From NCBI RefSeq assembly GCF_029433295.1, contig NZ_JAQTHV010000001.1:434001-498000 (forward strand): 64,000 bases of DNA, written 5' to 3'. A program made the translations under genes and the position numbers. Position 1 is the first letter of the stretch, and every line of letters begins with the position of its first letter. A model generated the notes under the pieces. It worked only from the letters and a program-made list of their open reading frames with translations, did no database searches and was not told the origin of the DNA. Shown piece by piece: positions 1-8,957 of this stretch. This DNA comes from Bifidobacterium sp. ESL0784 (GTDB lineage: Bacteria > Actinomycetota > Actinomycetes > Actinomycetales > Bifidobacteriaceae).

Positions 1-228
1 GTTGCACGAAAGATAGTCGAAGAATCGTAGCCAGATGATTACAATCGGATAATCATTAGCATTGCTTTACTGCCTTTATTGCCACGATTTTCTTTATTCT
101 CATGGTCCGCCGACAGGCAAAGCAGCGCTCTGTGGGGACGGGCGGCAGGTAGATTAGACATTGTTATGTACGTATCGGGCAGATAGCAAGTCCTGTGTCG
201 CAATGGCGCAGCGAGAAAGAAGGCACTT

Positions 229-1206
229 TTGGCAGCAGCAAACAATCCTCAGTCGAATCCGGGCATTTCATTGGCGGGTGCGGTCGATTTGAGTTCGATC
301 AAACATCAGGTGCAGGCCGAGCCGGGTCAGGCCGGCGGCGCCCCGAGCGCGGGCGGCTACGTCATCGATGTCACCGAGGCTACGTTCCAGGCCGTTTTGC
401 AGACCTCCGCCACGTATCCCATCGTGCTGTTGCTGTGGATTCCGACCGATGATCGGCTATTTTCGATGGCGAAGAAACTCGGGGATGCCGTCAATGGTAT
501 GAAGGGGCAGGTCCAGCTCGCCCGCGTCGACATCAACGCCGAACCCGGCATCGCCCAAGCCTTCCAGATTAAGGGTGCACCGGCGCTGTTCGCGCTCATC
601 GGCGGACGGCCGATGCCGATTCTCGAGGGCCTGCCGAGTGATGAGGAATTGACGCAAATCACCGATACCTTGCTGCCGCAGATTGTGCAACTGGCTCAGC
701 AGGCCGGTGTCACGGGCACTGCGCCGTATTCCGGCGATCCGGATGCCGATGCGGCTGCGGGCGACGAAAGCGGAGCTGACGCGGCCGAACAGGTGCCGCC
801 CGAGCATCAGCAGGCTCATCAGCTTGCGGCCGACGGCGACTATGCCGGTGCTGCCGAGGCCTATGCTCAAGTGCTCGAAGCCAACCCGAACGATACCTTG
901 GCCGCCCGCGAGCGTTCCAAAGCCTTGCTGCTGGCCCGTTCCGGCAGCGCCGACGTGCGCGAGGTGCGTGCCGCTGCGGCTGAGCATCCCGATGATGTCG
1001 ATGCGCAGCTTGCCGTAGCCGATGTTGACATGATCGGCGGCCAGATCGAGGATGCGTTCTCGCGGCTCTTGGACTTCCTTGCCGCTGGCCACAAGGCCGA
1101 CCTAGAGCCGGTACGCAAGCGCCTGCTCGAGTACTTCGTCATCCCCGAGCCCGACGACCCGCGCCTCAAGGCCGCCCGCCGTCGTCTCTCGACGCTGATG
1201 TACTGA
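229..1206 (+). CDS. YbbN/CnoX-like thioredoxin-fold TPR co-chaperone
   Basis: 325-residue protein. Residues about 45-150 have a thioredoxin fold pattern (strand-turn 'VDINAEPGIAQAFQIKGAP' with the conserved cis-proline site), and residues about 185-325 are helical tetratricopeptide-like repeats starting at 'EHQQAHQLAADGDYAGA'. The usual WCxxC active site is replaced by WIPTDD, so it should not be a redox enzyme. This matches the YbbN/CnoX family, cytosolic holdases that work with chaperones. The start is TTG at 229, supported by an AGAAGG Shine-Dalgarno about 7 bases upstream; a Pro/Gly/Ala-rich stretch of some 40 residues precedes the fold. It is convergent with the CYTH gene, separated by a hairpin. 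Family assignment is firm; client proteins are unknown. Confidence 0.85.
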   Translation: MAAANNPQSNPGISLAGAVDLSSIKHQVQAEPGQAGGAPSAGGYVIDVTEATFQAVLQTSATYPIVLLLWIPTDDRLFSMAKKLGDAVNGMKGQVQLARVDINAEPGIAQAFQIKGAPALFALIGGRPMPILEGLPSDEELTQITDTLLPQIVQLAQQAGVTGTAPYSGDPDADAAAGDESGADAAEQVPPEHQQAHQLAADGDYAGAAEAYAQVLEANPNDTLAARERSKALLLARSGSADVREVRAAAAEHPDDVDAQLAVADVDMIGGQIEDAFSRLLDFLAAGHKADLEPVRKRLLEYFVIPEPDDPRLKAARRRLSTLMY

Positions 1207-1228
1207 GACTGGTCGTTTCTCGATCCTA

Positions 1229-1280
1229 AAAGGTGCCCTTTTTCTGACGATACTGCCAGAAAAGGGCACCTTACTTTTTT
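1229..1280. terminator. Bidirectional intrinsic terminator
   Basis: A 13-bp perfect stem (1230-1242 with 1260-1272) encloses a 17-base loop and is followed by a T-run on the plus strand (ACTTTTTT) and by TTTT on the minus strand. It lies between two convergent genes and should stop both. Confidence 0.85.
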
Positions 1281-1306
1281 CAGTGTGAATGTTTGCGACG
1301 CTGCCG

Positions 1307-1957
1307 TCAGAAGGCCGCGTCAGAAGTTGATGATTCGTGGCGATTGTGGCCGTAGATCTGCTCGAAGTGCGGGCCCTGTTCGGCCAGCTCGCGGTCGAAG
1401 TCCTTGCTCCAGGTGCTGAAAGGTTTTCCTGCAAGTCCGTCGTTGGAGAAGCGCGCCTGATCGGTGATTTCGGTGACGCAGAAATCCGGGATGATGAGGT
1501 TCGTCACCGGTCGCGAACGTTTGGCTTCGGCCACGATGAGCGGTGCGTTGGAGCCACCGAACACGTCGATATCCCAGCCGTCCTCGCCGATCCAAGCGGC
1601 AAAACGGTTCTTGATAATGACCTGTCCGCCTCGCTTGATGAGTTCCGCGGCGATGTTGGCGTCGATTTCGCGCTCGGCCTCGTAACGAGTGCCGCCCACT
1701 GACGGTCCTTTGATGGCGACGGATGCTTCGGTGAAGCTGTCTCGATATTGGTCGAGCACAGCCATCGCGTCGGTATCGGCGTTCATTTCGATACGGATTT
1801 TCCGGCTTACGAGCCGCACGCGTAGCGCATAATTGTCGGAGTGAACGTAGTAGCTCTGCACGATAAGCGTCGGCGCACTGCCGTCATCCAGTTCCGCGGG
1901 CATCGTGTGGCAGAAGAACCGCCGGTCGAATTCGAAATCGTTCATTTCAGGAGACAT
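1307..1957 (-). CDS. CYTH-domain protein
   Basis: 216-residue protein resembling the CYTH/triphosphate tunnel metalloenzyme superfamily (bacterial class IV adenylyl cyclase, thiamine triphosphatase and inorganic triphosphatase relatives). Near the N-terminus 'FEFDRRFF' stands in for the EXEXK-type signature; further on come charged strands 'LRVRLVSRKIRIEMN', 'VAIKGPSVGGTRYEAEREID' and 'WDIDVFGG', the alternating acidic and basic strands expected of a phosphate-binding tunnel. The late strand 'LIVAEAKRSRP' also fits. The ATG at 1957 is preceded by little Shine-Dalgarno sequence. The substrate cannot be read from sequence; inorganic triphosphatase is a common guess for actinobacterial members. 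It stands alone, convergent with the YbbN-like gene. Confidence 0.7.
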   Translation of the reverse strand: MSPEMNDFEFDRRFFCHTMPAELDDGSAPTLIVQSYYVHSDNYALRVRLVSRKIRIEMNADTDAMAVLDQYRDSFTEASVAIKGPSVGGTRYEAEREIDANIAAELIKRGGQVIIKNRFAAWIGEDGWDIDVFGGSNAPLIVAEAKRSRPVTNLIIPDFCVTEITDQARFSNDGLAGKPFSTWSKDFDRELAEQGPHFEQIYGHNRHESSTSDAAF

Positions 1958-2184
1958 ATTCCAAGTCTAGACGAAATGGGGGCGTTATGCACTTTCTTGT
2001 GCATATATGTGAATCGAAACGGCAGAAATGTGTGGGGATGATCATTTCCATGAGCAGCGTCTGCGGATAGTTATGCAACGTTGTGCCGCTTGCTATTGGA
2101 TTCGGGACTGCCTGGCACCCATCCTTCACCGCCGTCGAAGCCACGCCGTTGGTCGGCTGCGGTGCTATGCTGTAACAGTTGTTT

Positions 2185-2258
2185 GGGTCCGTAGCTCAGC
2201 TGGATAGAGCGTCTGCCTCCGGAGCAGAAGGTCGTGGGTTCGAATCCCATCGGGCCCA
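2185..2258 (+). tRNA. tRNA-Arg (anticodon CCG)
   Basis: Complete cloverleaf: 7-bp acceptor stem (GGGTCCG with CGGGCCC, one T-G pair), D arm GCTC-GAGC, anticodon stem TCTGC/GCAGA around loop CTCCGGA giving anticodon CCG, and T arm GTGGG-TTCGAAT-CCCAT. CCA is not fully encoded (the 3' end reads ACAG). Confidence 0.95.
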
Positions 2259-2328
2259 CAGATTCGCTAAAGTGCACTTAGTTTTATAATATTTTTTAGT
2301 CTTTTATAATTAACGATGGGCTTCAGAT

Positions 2329-4368
2329 ATGAAATCGAACAGCGCCAAAGATGTGCGGTCGGGAAATGTGGTAATTGCGATAAAGCGGTATTTTCGCAAT
2401 GCTGATGTCTTTGCGCATCCGTTACAGCTGATTCGGCGAGCGCTGGTACTGGTGAGTGGCGTGTTCGGGCTGTTCTGGGCCATTATAATGCTCGTTTTTA
2501 TTGTCGAACCACTGAATATTCTGACTAGAATCACGCTTGCCCTTCTCGGTGCACTGTCGGTTTTTCTGCTTGGCTACTCCATGTTTATGGCTATTTTCAG
2601 GGCTCCTTTACCGATTACCAAGCGTATCAAGGCGTTTGGCGTACCGGCTATCTTGCTTGGTTCACTTTTGGCGTTAGTGGCAACGATTTTTGACAGGTTC
2701 CACACTCAGGGTCTATGGACCATTGACAACGAAAATTTCAGTATGGTGCTCATTGCGTTTACTGCGATTTTTACGTTGCTGGCTGTGGTCTTGTCTTTCA
2801 AACTTCACAACGGATACTACCGTGCGAATGCTTCGACTCAGTGGGAAAACGGAAACGAGCGTCAGACCGTTAGTGCTAGCGCAGTGAAACGTCGGAACGA
2901 ACGTTCTGTCGGTTCGCTTTCCGTTGGCGGTGTTGTGACGCTGGATCGAAAGAACTACGGTGCAAGCGAGGCTGAATTGTCAGAATTGCCGGGTAAGGCC
3001 GATTCGCCACAACTTGCTCAAATTGCAAATTCTCCAAACGTCAAAGTTTCCGTCGAGTCCGGCCAGTCCCTTATCCTTTCCAAACTCAATGCCAAACGGG
3101 ATTGGTTGGGTGCCTTGCAAAGCGCGGCAAAAGCCAGAGACTATCGCGTCTTACTGGGTGATAGATCCATTGATTGTCTTCCCGAGGAAATCGATTCTTC
3201 GGCTAGCTCAGCTGATTTGGCCGGTTCAACCTGTCCGGCTGGCTCAACTAGTCCAACCAGTCCAAATGTTTCAACCGCAACTGCCACAGGACGCCGGGAT
3301 TCATATCGTCTGCTCTACGAAAGCGGTATGTATCATATTGTGCGTTTGCGGTCTGAGTCCGACGACTCAAGATCGAAGATCGCTGATTTTCTGAATCCGA
3401 CGAGCGCAGTCTTTTATATGGTGCTGCTAATGGAGGATCCTCAGGCCTCCAGGCCTGCTGCAATATCGAATCTTGCTGAAACTTATCATGGCGAGGAATG
3501 GAAGGTGCCCGAACGTGTGGCAGGCGTCATCTCCTCCGAATATTTCAGTTGCGGCAAAATATTGACAGGGCGCGTGTGCATCGGGAAGAGCGACGGGCTC
3601 TGGTGCGTAGTGTATTGCGATTCCATATCAGGTATAGAAAGTGGCTACTATCCGGCCCAACCCTGCAAGACTTACCCGGAGGCGTTGCAGAGAATGGCGG
3701 ATATGGCTTGGTCGTTGCAACGTTCTGTCGGTCTGGCCAGGGAGCTGGATATCTCCTATTCGACCGATGCCGAACAGTCGACCGCAATGTTCATTTCCGG
3801 GCGGTCAAGGTGTTCCGCTTTCGATGGCCAGCCAACGCTCTATGTCCCGACTTTCAGGCTCGGCAAGAAGGTTGCGGCGATAGGCGACGACAACGGTGCG
3901 CTCGCCCATGGCGACTGGAGCGATATTTTCTATACCGACGAAAACACGGAAGGGCTTTGCGAGCAGAATGCGGGAGGCACGAAATACCGGCCCACGCGCA
4001 TGGTGATTTTCGAGTTCGCCTTGATCTGCTTCGGTACGGCGTTATTCCTGGCTGGTTTCGCGTTGCTGTTTGCCATCGACATGCGGGACGAGAGCGTGGG
4101 TGCGATTACTGCTGTTTGTTTGGCGCTTCAGTCCTTGCTGTTTGCGATTTCTGGCATTTCACTGATTACATTGGTGAAGCGGCTGACTGAAGCTGGTTAT
4201 CGTTTCTTCCGAATATCAATGACAACGTTGATGGTAGTTTCGCTGTTCTTTTTGGTGCTTTTCTTGTTGCAACACAACCAATTCACCGTTTGTGTGTTTT
4301 TCGGCTTAGCTATGGCGCCTATGGCGATCGGCTCCGTCTCTTCGATGGTAAAAAGCCGTGCAAACTAG
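2329..4368 (+). CDS. Unrecognised polytopic membrane protein, 679 aa
   Basis: I do not recognise this family. Four hydrophobic helices lie in the first 165 residues (about 38-60, 65-90, 104-125, 137-160), a soluble region of roughly 390 residues follows, and four more helices fill the last 115 residues. The middle contains a Ser/Pro/Thr-rich degenerate repeat near residues 290-320 (units like 'STCPAGSTSPTSP') and paired cysteines. No enzyme motif is visible. It starts at ATG 2329, 70 bases after tRNA-Arg, and codon use is more AT-rich than in the flanking genes, as in recently gained genes beside a tRNA. Possible roles include stress or envelope sensing, but nothing in the sequence decides this. 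Confidence 0.7.
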   Translation: MKSNSAKDVRSGNVVIAIKRYFRNADVFAHPLQLIRRALVLVSGVFGLFWAIIMLVFIVEPLNILTRITLALLGALSVFLLGYSMFMAIFRAPLPITKRIKAFGVPAILLGSLLALVATIFDRFHTQGLWTIDNENFSMVLIAFTAIFTLLAVVLSFKLHNGYYRANASTQWENGNERQTVSASAVKRRNERSVGSLSVGGVVTLDRKNYGASEAELSELPGKADSPQLAQIANSPNVKVSVESGQSLILSKLNAKRDWLGALQSAAKARDYRVLLGDRSIDCLPEEIDSSASSADLAGSTCPAGSTSPTSPNVSTATATGRRDSYRLLYESGMYHIVRLRSESDDSRSKIADFLNPTSAVFYMVLLMEDPQASRPAAISNLAETYHGEEWKVPERVAGVISSEYFSCGKILTGRVCIGKSDGLWCVVYCDSISGIESGYYPAQPCKTYPEALQRMADMAWSLQRSVGLARELDISYSTDAEQSTAMFISGRSRCSAFDGQPTLYVPTFRLGKKVAAIGDDNGALAHGDWSDIFYTDENTEGLCEQNAGGTKYRPTRMVIFEFALICFGTALFLAGFALLFAIDMRDESVGAITAVCLALQSLLFAISGISLITLVKRLTEAGYRFFRISMTTLMVVSLFFLVLFLLQHNQFTVCVFFGLAMAPMAIGSVSSMVKSRAN

Positions 4369-4644
4369 CAAAATCCTGACATCCACGGACGCAGAAGAAT
4401 TTCAATTGCACTTTAAACTACCCGCTCCATCGCCAAAAGTTTTCAGCATACTTCAAACCTTTCCGATTTTGACGGGGAGCTGCAAGTGTAAGTGAAACTT
4501 TCCGCAGTATCGTTTTAAATTCTGGAATTACTAAAGCAGGGATTTGCAAAGTAGCAATCAATATAAAATTTCGATTCCTCCGATAAGGTTCGAGTTATTT
4601 GGTCGAGATTCAGAAGGTTGCCGAGACACGCTAAACTGTGGAAC

Positions 4645-6555
4645 ATGAATCCTGAAGCGTTAAGTGAACTTATTTCTGATATTGCACATGAGTTGGTTTC
4701 GGCGGGGGACGCCGGCGAACTCACCGTTGATCTGATTCCAGCGGTTGAAAAACTGGCGGTTATGCGGCCGAAGGACCGCGCTCATGGCGATTGGTCATCG
4801 AACGTGGCGATGCAGCTGGCCAAGAAGGCCGGCATGAAGCCGCGCGATCTGGCTGAAGCATTTGCGGCGAAACTGCGGGACGCCGATGGCATTGCCTCTG
4901 TCGAGGTGGCGGGGCCCGGGTTCATCAATATCACGCTGGATTCCGCTTCGGCGGCCGCAGTGGTTTCGCAGATTCTTGAGCAGGGCGTTGAGGTGGAGCC
5001 CGTCGATAAAGGCGTCGAAGTCTGGAAAGGAAAGGACAGCGATACCGAAGCTGCTGGAACCGAGACCGAGGCGAAAACCGTTCATTCCACGAAATTCGGC
5101 CTGAACGACCACTTGGGCGGCAAGACGCTCAACCTCGAATTCGTTTCGGCCAACCCGACTGGCCCGATCCACATCGGAGGTGTGCGCTGGGCCGCGACCG
5201 GTGACTCCATGGCCCGTGTGCTTGAGGCCAACGGAGCCAAGGTGGTACGCGAATACTACTTCAACGACCATGGCGAGCAGATCAACCGCTTTGCCAAGTC
5301 GCTCGTGGCAGCCGCTCACGGTGAGGAAACCCCGTCCGACGGCTACAAAGGCACGTATATCAACGAAATCGCCGATCGTGTCATTGCCGAAGCCAAGGCC
5401 GACGGCATCGACGTGCTGAACCTGCCGCGCGTCGATGGCGGCAAAGACAAGGATGGCAATCCGCTCGGCGAGGGCGATTCCGAGCAGCGCGAGGAGTTCC
5501 GCAAGCGCGCGGTGCCGATGATGTTCGCAGAAATCCAGCAGTCTATGAAGGATTTCCGTGTTAACTTCGACGTATGGTTCCACGAGAACAGCCTGTATCA
5601 GGACGGTGCTGTGGAAGAAGCCATCGCCAAGCTGCGCGAGCAGGGCGACATCTACGAAAAGGATGGAGCCACCTGGTTCGCCTCCACCAAGCATGGCGAC
5701 GACAAGGACCGCGTCATCATCAAATCCAACGGAGAGTATGCCTACTTTGCCGCCGACATTGCTTATTACTACAACAAACGCCACCGTAACGGCAAGCCTT
5801 CCGCGCCGGCCGACATCGCGATTTACATGCTCGGTGCCGATCACCACGGCTACATCGGCCGCATGATGGCGATGTGCGCCGCGTTCGGTGACAAGCCTGG
5901 CGAAAACATGCAGATTCTCATCGGCCAGATGGTCAACGTGATGAAGGATGGCAAGGCCGTGCGCATGTCCAAGCGCGCCGGCAACGTCGTCACCATCGAC
6001 GATCTGGTCGAGGCCGTGGGCGTGGACGCCGCGCGTTATTCGCTTGCTCGCACCGACTACAACACCAGCGTCGACATCGACCTCGACGTGCTGGCCTCGC
6101 ATACCAACGAAAACCCAGTGTATTACGTTCAGTATGCGCACGCCCGCAGCTGCAACGTCGACCGCAACGCCGAAGCCGCGAAGATCGATGCTAACGTCGC
6201 CGATTTGTCGCTGCTTGATACTCCCGCCGACGGTGAAGTGCTTGGTGCTCTGGCCCAGTGGCCGTCCGTCGTTTCGGATGCCGGCGACCTGCGTGCCCCG
6301 CACAAGATTGCGCACTATCTCGAAGCGCTCGCCGGAACCTACCACAAGTGGTACAACCTCGAGCGTGTGGTGCCGATGGATCTTACGGATCTCGAGGCCC
6401 GCGAAAAGGACGCTGCCAAGCTCGAGGCCGTCCGCATCGCCAAGAACCCTGAGCCTGCCCGTGCCGCAGCCCGTTTGCAGTTGAACGACGCCGTCCAGCG
6501 CGTCATTGCCTCCGGCCTTGCGATGCTCGGCGTCACTGCACCCGACAAGATGTGA
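4645..6555 (+). CDS. argS: Arginyl-tRNA synthetase
   Basis: Class I aminoacyl-tRNA synthetase that charges tRNA-Arg in the cytosol. The N-terminal Add-1 domain ends at 'VEVAGPGFINITL'; the HIGH motif is 'PTGPIHIGG', followed by the family block 'YYFNDHGEQINRF'; the KMSKS counterpart is 'VRMSKRAGNVV', as usual for ArgS, and the C-terminal DALR anticodon domain ends 'LGVTAPDKM'. At 636 residues it is longer than the bifidobacterial enzyme I recall, because about 30 residues rich in Glu, Ala and Thr are inserted between the Add-1 domain and the catalytic core (about 4990-5100). The start at ATG 4645 matches the family N-terminus; an upstream in-frame TTG at 4618 has no support. Confidence 0.97.
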   Translation: MNPEALSELISDIAHELVSAGDAGELTVDLIPAVEKLAVMRPKDRAHGDWSSNVAMQLAKKAGMKPRDLAEAFAAKLRDADGIASVEVAGPGFINITLDSASAAAVVSQILEQGVEVEPVDKGVEVWKGKDSDTEAAGTETEAKTVHSTKFGLNDHLGGKTLNLEFVSANPTGPIHIGGVRWAATGDSMARVLEANGAKVVREYYFNDHGEQINRFAKSLVAAAHGEETPSDGYKGTYINEIADRVIAEAKADGIDVLNLPRVDGGKDKDGNPLGEGDSEQREEFRKRAVPMMFAEIQQSMKDFRVNFDVWFHENSLYQDGAVEEAIAKLREQGDIYEKDGATWFASTKHGDDKDRVIIKSNGEYAYFAADIAYYYNKRHRNGKPSAPADIAIYMLGADHHGYIGRMMAMCAAFGDKPGENMQILIGQMVNVMKDGKAVRMSKRAGNVVTIDDLVEAVGVDAARYSLARTDYNTSVDIDLDVLASHTNENPVYYVQYAHARSCNVDRNAEAAKIDANVADLSLLDTPADGEVLGALAQWPSVVSDAGDLRAPHKIAHYLEALAGTYHKWYNLERVVPMDLTDLEAREKDAAKLEAVRIAKNPEPARAAARLQLNDAVQRVIASGLAMLGVTAPDKM

Positions 6556-6571
6556 GAGAAGAATATATAGC

Positions 6572-6616
6572 AAATCGGTCGCGTCTTCCATTGTGGAACA
6601 GCGCGGCCGATTTTTT
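6572..6616 (+). terminator. Intrinsic terminator of argS
   Basis: A 12-bp stem (6572-6583 with 6602-6613 region), with an inner TTCCA/TGGAA stem, is followed by six T. It begins 17 bases after the argS stop. Confidence 0.85.
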
Positions 6617-6665
6617 ATGTGTCAGATAGGCTCAATACGAAGAAAGTGAAACAAAGGAGAGGAAA

Positions 6666-7076
6666 ATGGCCGACGAAGGCATCAAATTCACGGATGAAAA
6701 ATGTTTTACGCGCGATCAGGTCGAGCATCTCTTCCTTTCCGTCGATTGGGTTTCCGGAAAGTACCCGGAACGTTTGTACAAGGCTCTGATGGGTTCCTCC
6801 ACGGTCTTTTCGGCGTGGGACGGTGATCGGCTTGTCGGGCTGGTGCGGGTGCTGGATGATACCTCGATGATGGCCTATATGCATTACGTATTGGTTGATC
6901 CCAAATATCAAGGGCGGGGAATCGCCGGTCACATGGTCGAGATGGTCAAACAGCGTTACGCCGATTACTTCTACATTGAAGTCATGCCGGAAGAAAGCAA
7001 GAACGCGACGTTCTATCAAAAGCATGGGTTCGAGATCATGCCGGATGGCGTGGCCATGCAGATTTGCAACGGCTGA
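6666..7076 (+). CDS. GNAT-family N-acetyltransferase
   Basis: 136-residue single-domain acetyltransferase. The acetyl-CoA pyrophosphate-binding signature is seen as 'VLVDPKYQGRGIAGHMVEMV' (R/Q-x-x-G-x-G/A type), preceded by the strand 'LVGLVRVLDDTSMMAYMHY' and followed by 'FYIEVMPEESKNATFYQKHG', the usual C-terminal 'Y-x-K-x-G-F' element. It is a cytosolic transferase of an acetyl group to an amine; the substrate is unknown. The ATG at 6666 has an AAAGGAGAGG Shine-Dalgarno. It sits alone between the argS terminator and lysA. Confidence 0.9.
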   Translation: MADEGIKFTDEKCFTRDQVEHLFLSVDWVSGKYPERLYKALMGSSTVFSAWDGDRLVGLVRVLDDTSMMAYMHYVLVDPKYQGRGIAGHMVEMVKQRYADYFYIEVMPEESKNATFYQKHGFEIMPDGVAMQICNG

Positions 7077-7252
7077 ATGTTTTCCCGTCACTTTTCTATT
7101 TGTCCTAATATCACATTCCCCTTAGGAGATTTCTTGTGCGATTACTGCAAATAAGTTGTCAAGGTGAGATGATTCCTGCATTTTCACGATGATTCGCTAT
7201 CGTTATGTACAGCTTAAAATTCTATGGTAGACGAACAGAAGAGGCGAAAGAT

Positions 7253-8869
7253 ATGGGCATCACTCCGATTTGGCCGGAAGCGACGGCGTTCAATAAAGAC
7301 GGCGAACTGACGTTCCACGGGCACAGCGCCGCATCGTTGCTCGACGAATTCGGTTCGCCGTTGTACTTGATTGATACCGATGAAGTGCGTGATCGTGCGC
7401 AAAAGTTCGTCGCCGCAGCAGCGAAGGCGTTCAATACCAACACCACCCACGTCAGTTTCGCGGGCAAGGCGTTCCTTTCTAAGGAGGTCGTGCGCATTGT
7501 TACGCAGGCCGGCATGCACGTTGACACCTGTTCGATGGGGGAGATTCAGATCGCGCTCGCCGCTGGTGCGCCCGGCCGCAGGCTCGTGTTGCACGGCAAT
7601 AACAAATCCGATGAGGAGATCGAGCTGGCCATCAAGAAAGGTTTTTCGAAAATCGTCGTCGACTCGCCTGACGAACCCGCCCGCATCGCCGCCATCGCGC
7701 ATCGCCTCGGCAAGCGCGCCCGCGTGATGTTGCGTGTCACCTCCGGCATTCACGCCGGCGGTCACGAATACATTTCCACCGCCCACGAGGACCAGAAGTT
7801 CGGTGTCCCGCTGCTTCCGGCGGGTGTTGGTCCGGAAGTACTTGATATTCTCGGTAAGCTCGGCAATGACCAAAACAAGCCGAGCAATACAACTGCCGGT
7901 GATTCCGCTTCGTCAGCCTCAACGTCGGTGAATGCTCTGTACAAGCCAAAGCTCGATTACTCCGTAAAATATCCCTACGATACCAGCCATGTCAAGATCT
8001 CCGACGAGGAACGCGCGCTCGCCGAAGCCATGAACGCCGTGGCAGACGGGCCGGCGCTCGCCGTGCTCAAAGACATTTACAAGCGTCAGGAAGACCTTGA
8101 GCTGGTCGGCATCCATTCCCATATCGGCTCGCAGATTCACGACGCCAACGCCTTCATAGAGGCCGCGCGACGCATGATGCTGCTGCGTAAGACCTTCTAC
8201 GCCACCGATGCCTACACGATGTCCGAAGTTGACTTGGGTGGCGGCTATTCCGTGGCCTACACCGATGCCGAGGACTCCATGGACATCGATGTCGAGCTCG
8301 GCCGCCTCGCGCAGGCCGTCACTTCAATCAACAAGGCGCTTGGTATGCCGGCTCCGGTCATCTCCTTCGAACCCGGCCGTTGGATTGTTGCTCCGGCGGG
8401 CGTGACGCTCTACCGCGTCGGCACCATCAAGCACGTCGCGCTGCCGGAAGGCACAAAAGACGAAGCCCGAAACCCAATCAGCGAACGCACCTACGTTTCG
8501 GTCGACGGCGGCATGAGCGACAACATTCGTCCGGCCCTTTATGGCGCGGATTACACGGCTCAGCTCGCCAATCGCGACTGTGGCGGTGAGAAAGACGAAA
8601 ACGGTAATCTCAAGGATTCCATGCTTTCCCGCGTGGTCGGCATGCACTGTGAATCCGGTGATATCCTCGTCCATGAATGCCGCCTGCCCCGCGATCTCAA
8701 GCGTGGCGACATTCTCGCTGTCCCCGTCACCGGTGCCTACGGCCGCACGATGGCCAGCAACTACAACCAGGCCCTGATTCCCGCGGTGGTCGCCGTCAGT
8801 GATAAAGATGCTCACGTTATGCTGCGCCGCCAGACCATCGATGACCTTCTCGCCCTCGATGTGAGCTGA
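7253..8869 (+). CDS. lysA: Diaminopimelate decarboxylase
   Basis: PLP enzyme of the alanine-racemase fold that decarboxylates meso-diaminopimelate to L-lysine, the last step of lysine synthesis. The Schiff-base lysine lies in 'VSFAGKAFLSKE'; other family blocks are 'HSHIGSQI', 'DLGGGYSVAYT', 'EPGRWIVAPAG', 'CESGDI' and 'GAYGRTMASNYN'. At 538 residues it exceeds the usual 420-460: about 80 residues rich in Ser, Ala and Asn are inserted between 'KFGVPL' and 'LVGIHSH' (about 7866-8095). I prefer ATG 7253 (AGAGGCG upstream) over ATG 7205, which would add 16 unconserved residues. It is followed by hom and thrB, giving an aspartate-family cluster. Confidence 0.95.
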   Translation: MGITPIWPEATAFNKDGELTFHGHSAASLLDEFGSPLYLIDTDEVRDRAQKFVAAAAKAFNTNTTHVSFAGKAFLSKEVVRIVTQAGMHVDTCSMGEIQIALAAGAPGRRLVLHGNNKSDEEIELAIKKGFSKIVVDSPDEPARIAAIAHRLGKRARVMLRVTSGIHAGGHEYISTAHEDQKFGVPLLPAGVGPEVLDILGKLGNDQNKPSNTTAGDSASSASTSVNALYKPKLDYSVKYPYDTSHVKISDEERALAEAMNAVADGPALAVLKDIYKRQEDLELVGIHSHIGSQIHDANAFIEAARRMMLLRKTFYATDAYTMSEVDLGGGYSVAYTDAEDSMDIDVELGRLAQAVTSINKALGMPAPVISFEPGRWIVAPAGVTLYRVGTIKHVALPEGTKDEARNPISERTYVSVDGGMSDNIRPALYGADYTAQLANRDCGGEKDENGNLKDSMLSRVVGMHCESGDILVHECRLPRDLKRGDILAVPVTGAYGRTMASNYNQALIPAVVAVSDKDAHVMLRRQTIDDLLALDVS

Positions 8870-8957
8870 GAGTACCGGTCTTTCCCGCCTGTCGAATTCA
8901 TTTCCTAGGATTGGTAAGTCTATACAAGTGCGATGTGTGGTTGAAACGGGAGAGAGC

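Noticed and set aside
39-245. Small minus-strand frame at the window start
   Set aside because: 68 codons, no Shine-Dalgarno, overlaps the YbbN-like gene start; composition is random.
2185-4400. tRNA-Arg as attachment site of an integrated element
   Set aside because: No integrase and no repeat of the tRNA 3' end was seen downstream; only composition hints at transfer.
4795-6591. 598-codon open frame antisense to argS
   Set aside because: It lies wholly opposite a clear argS, has His/Val-rich random composition and no Shine-Dalgarno; it is a by-product of codon bias.
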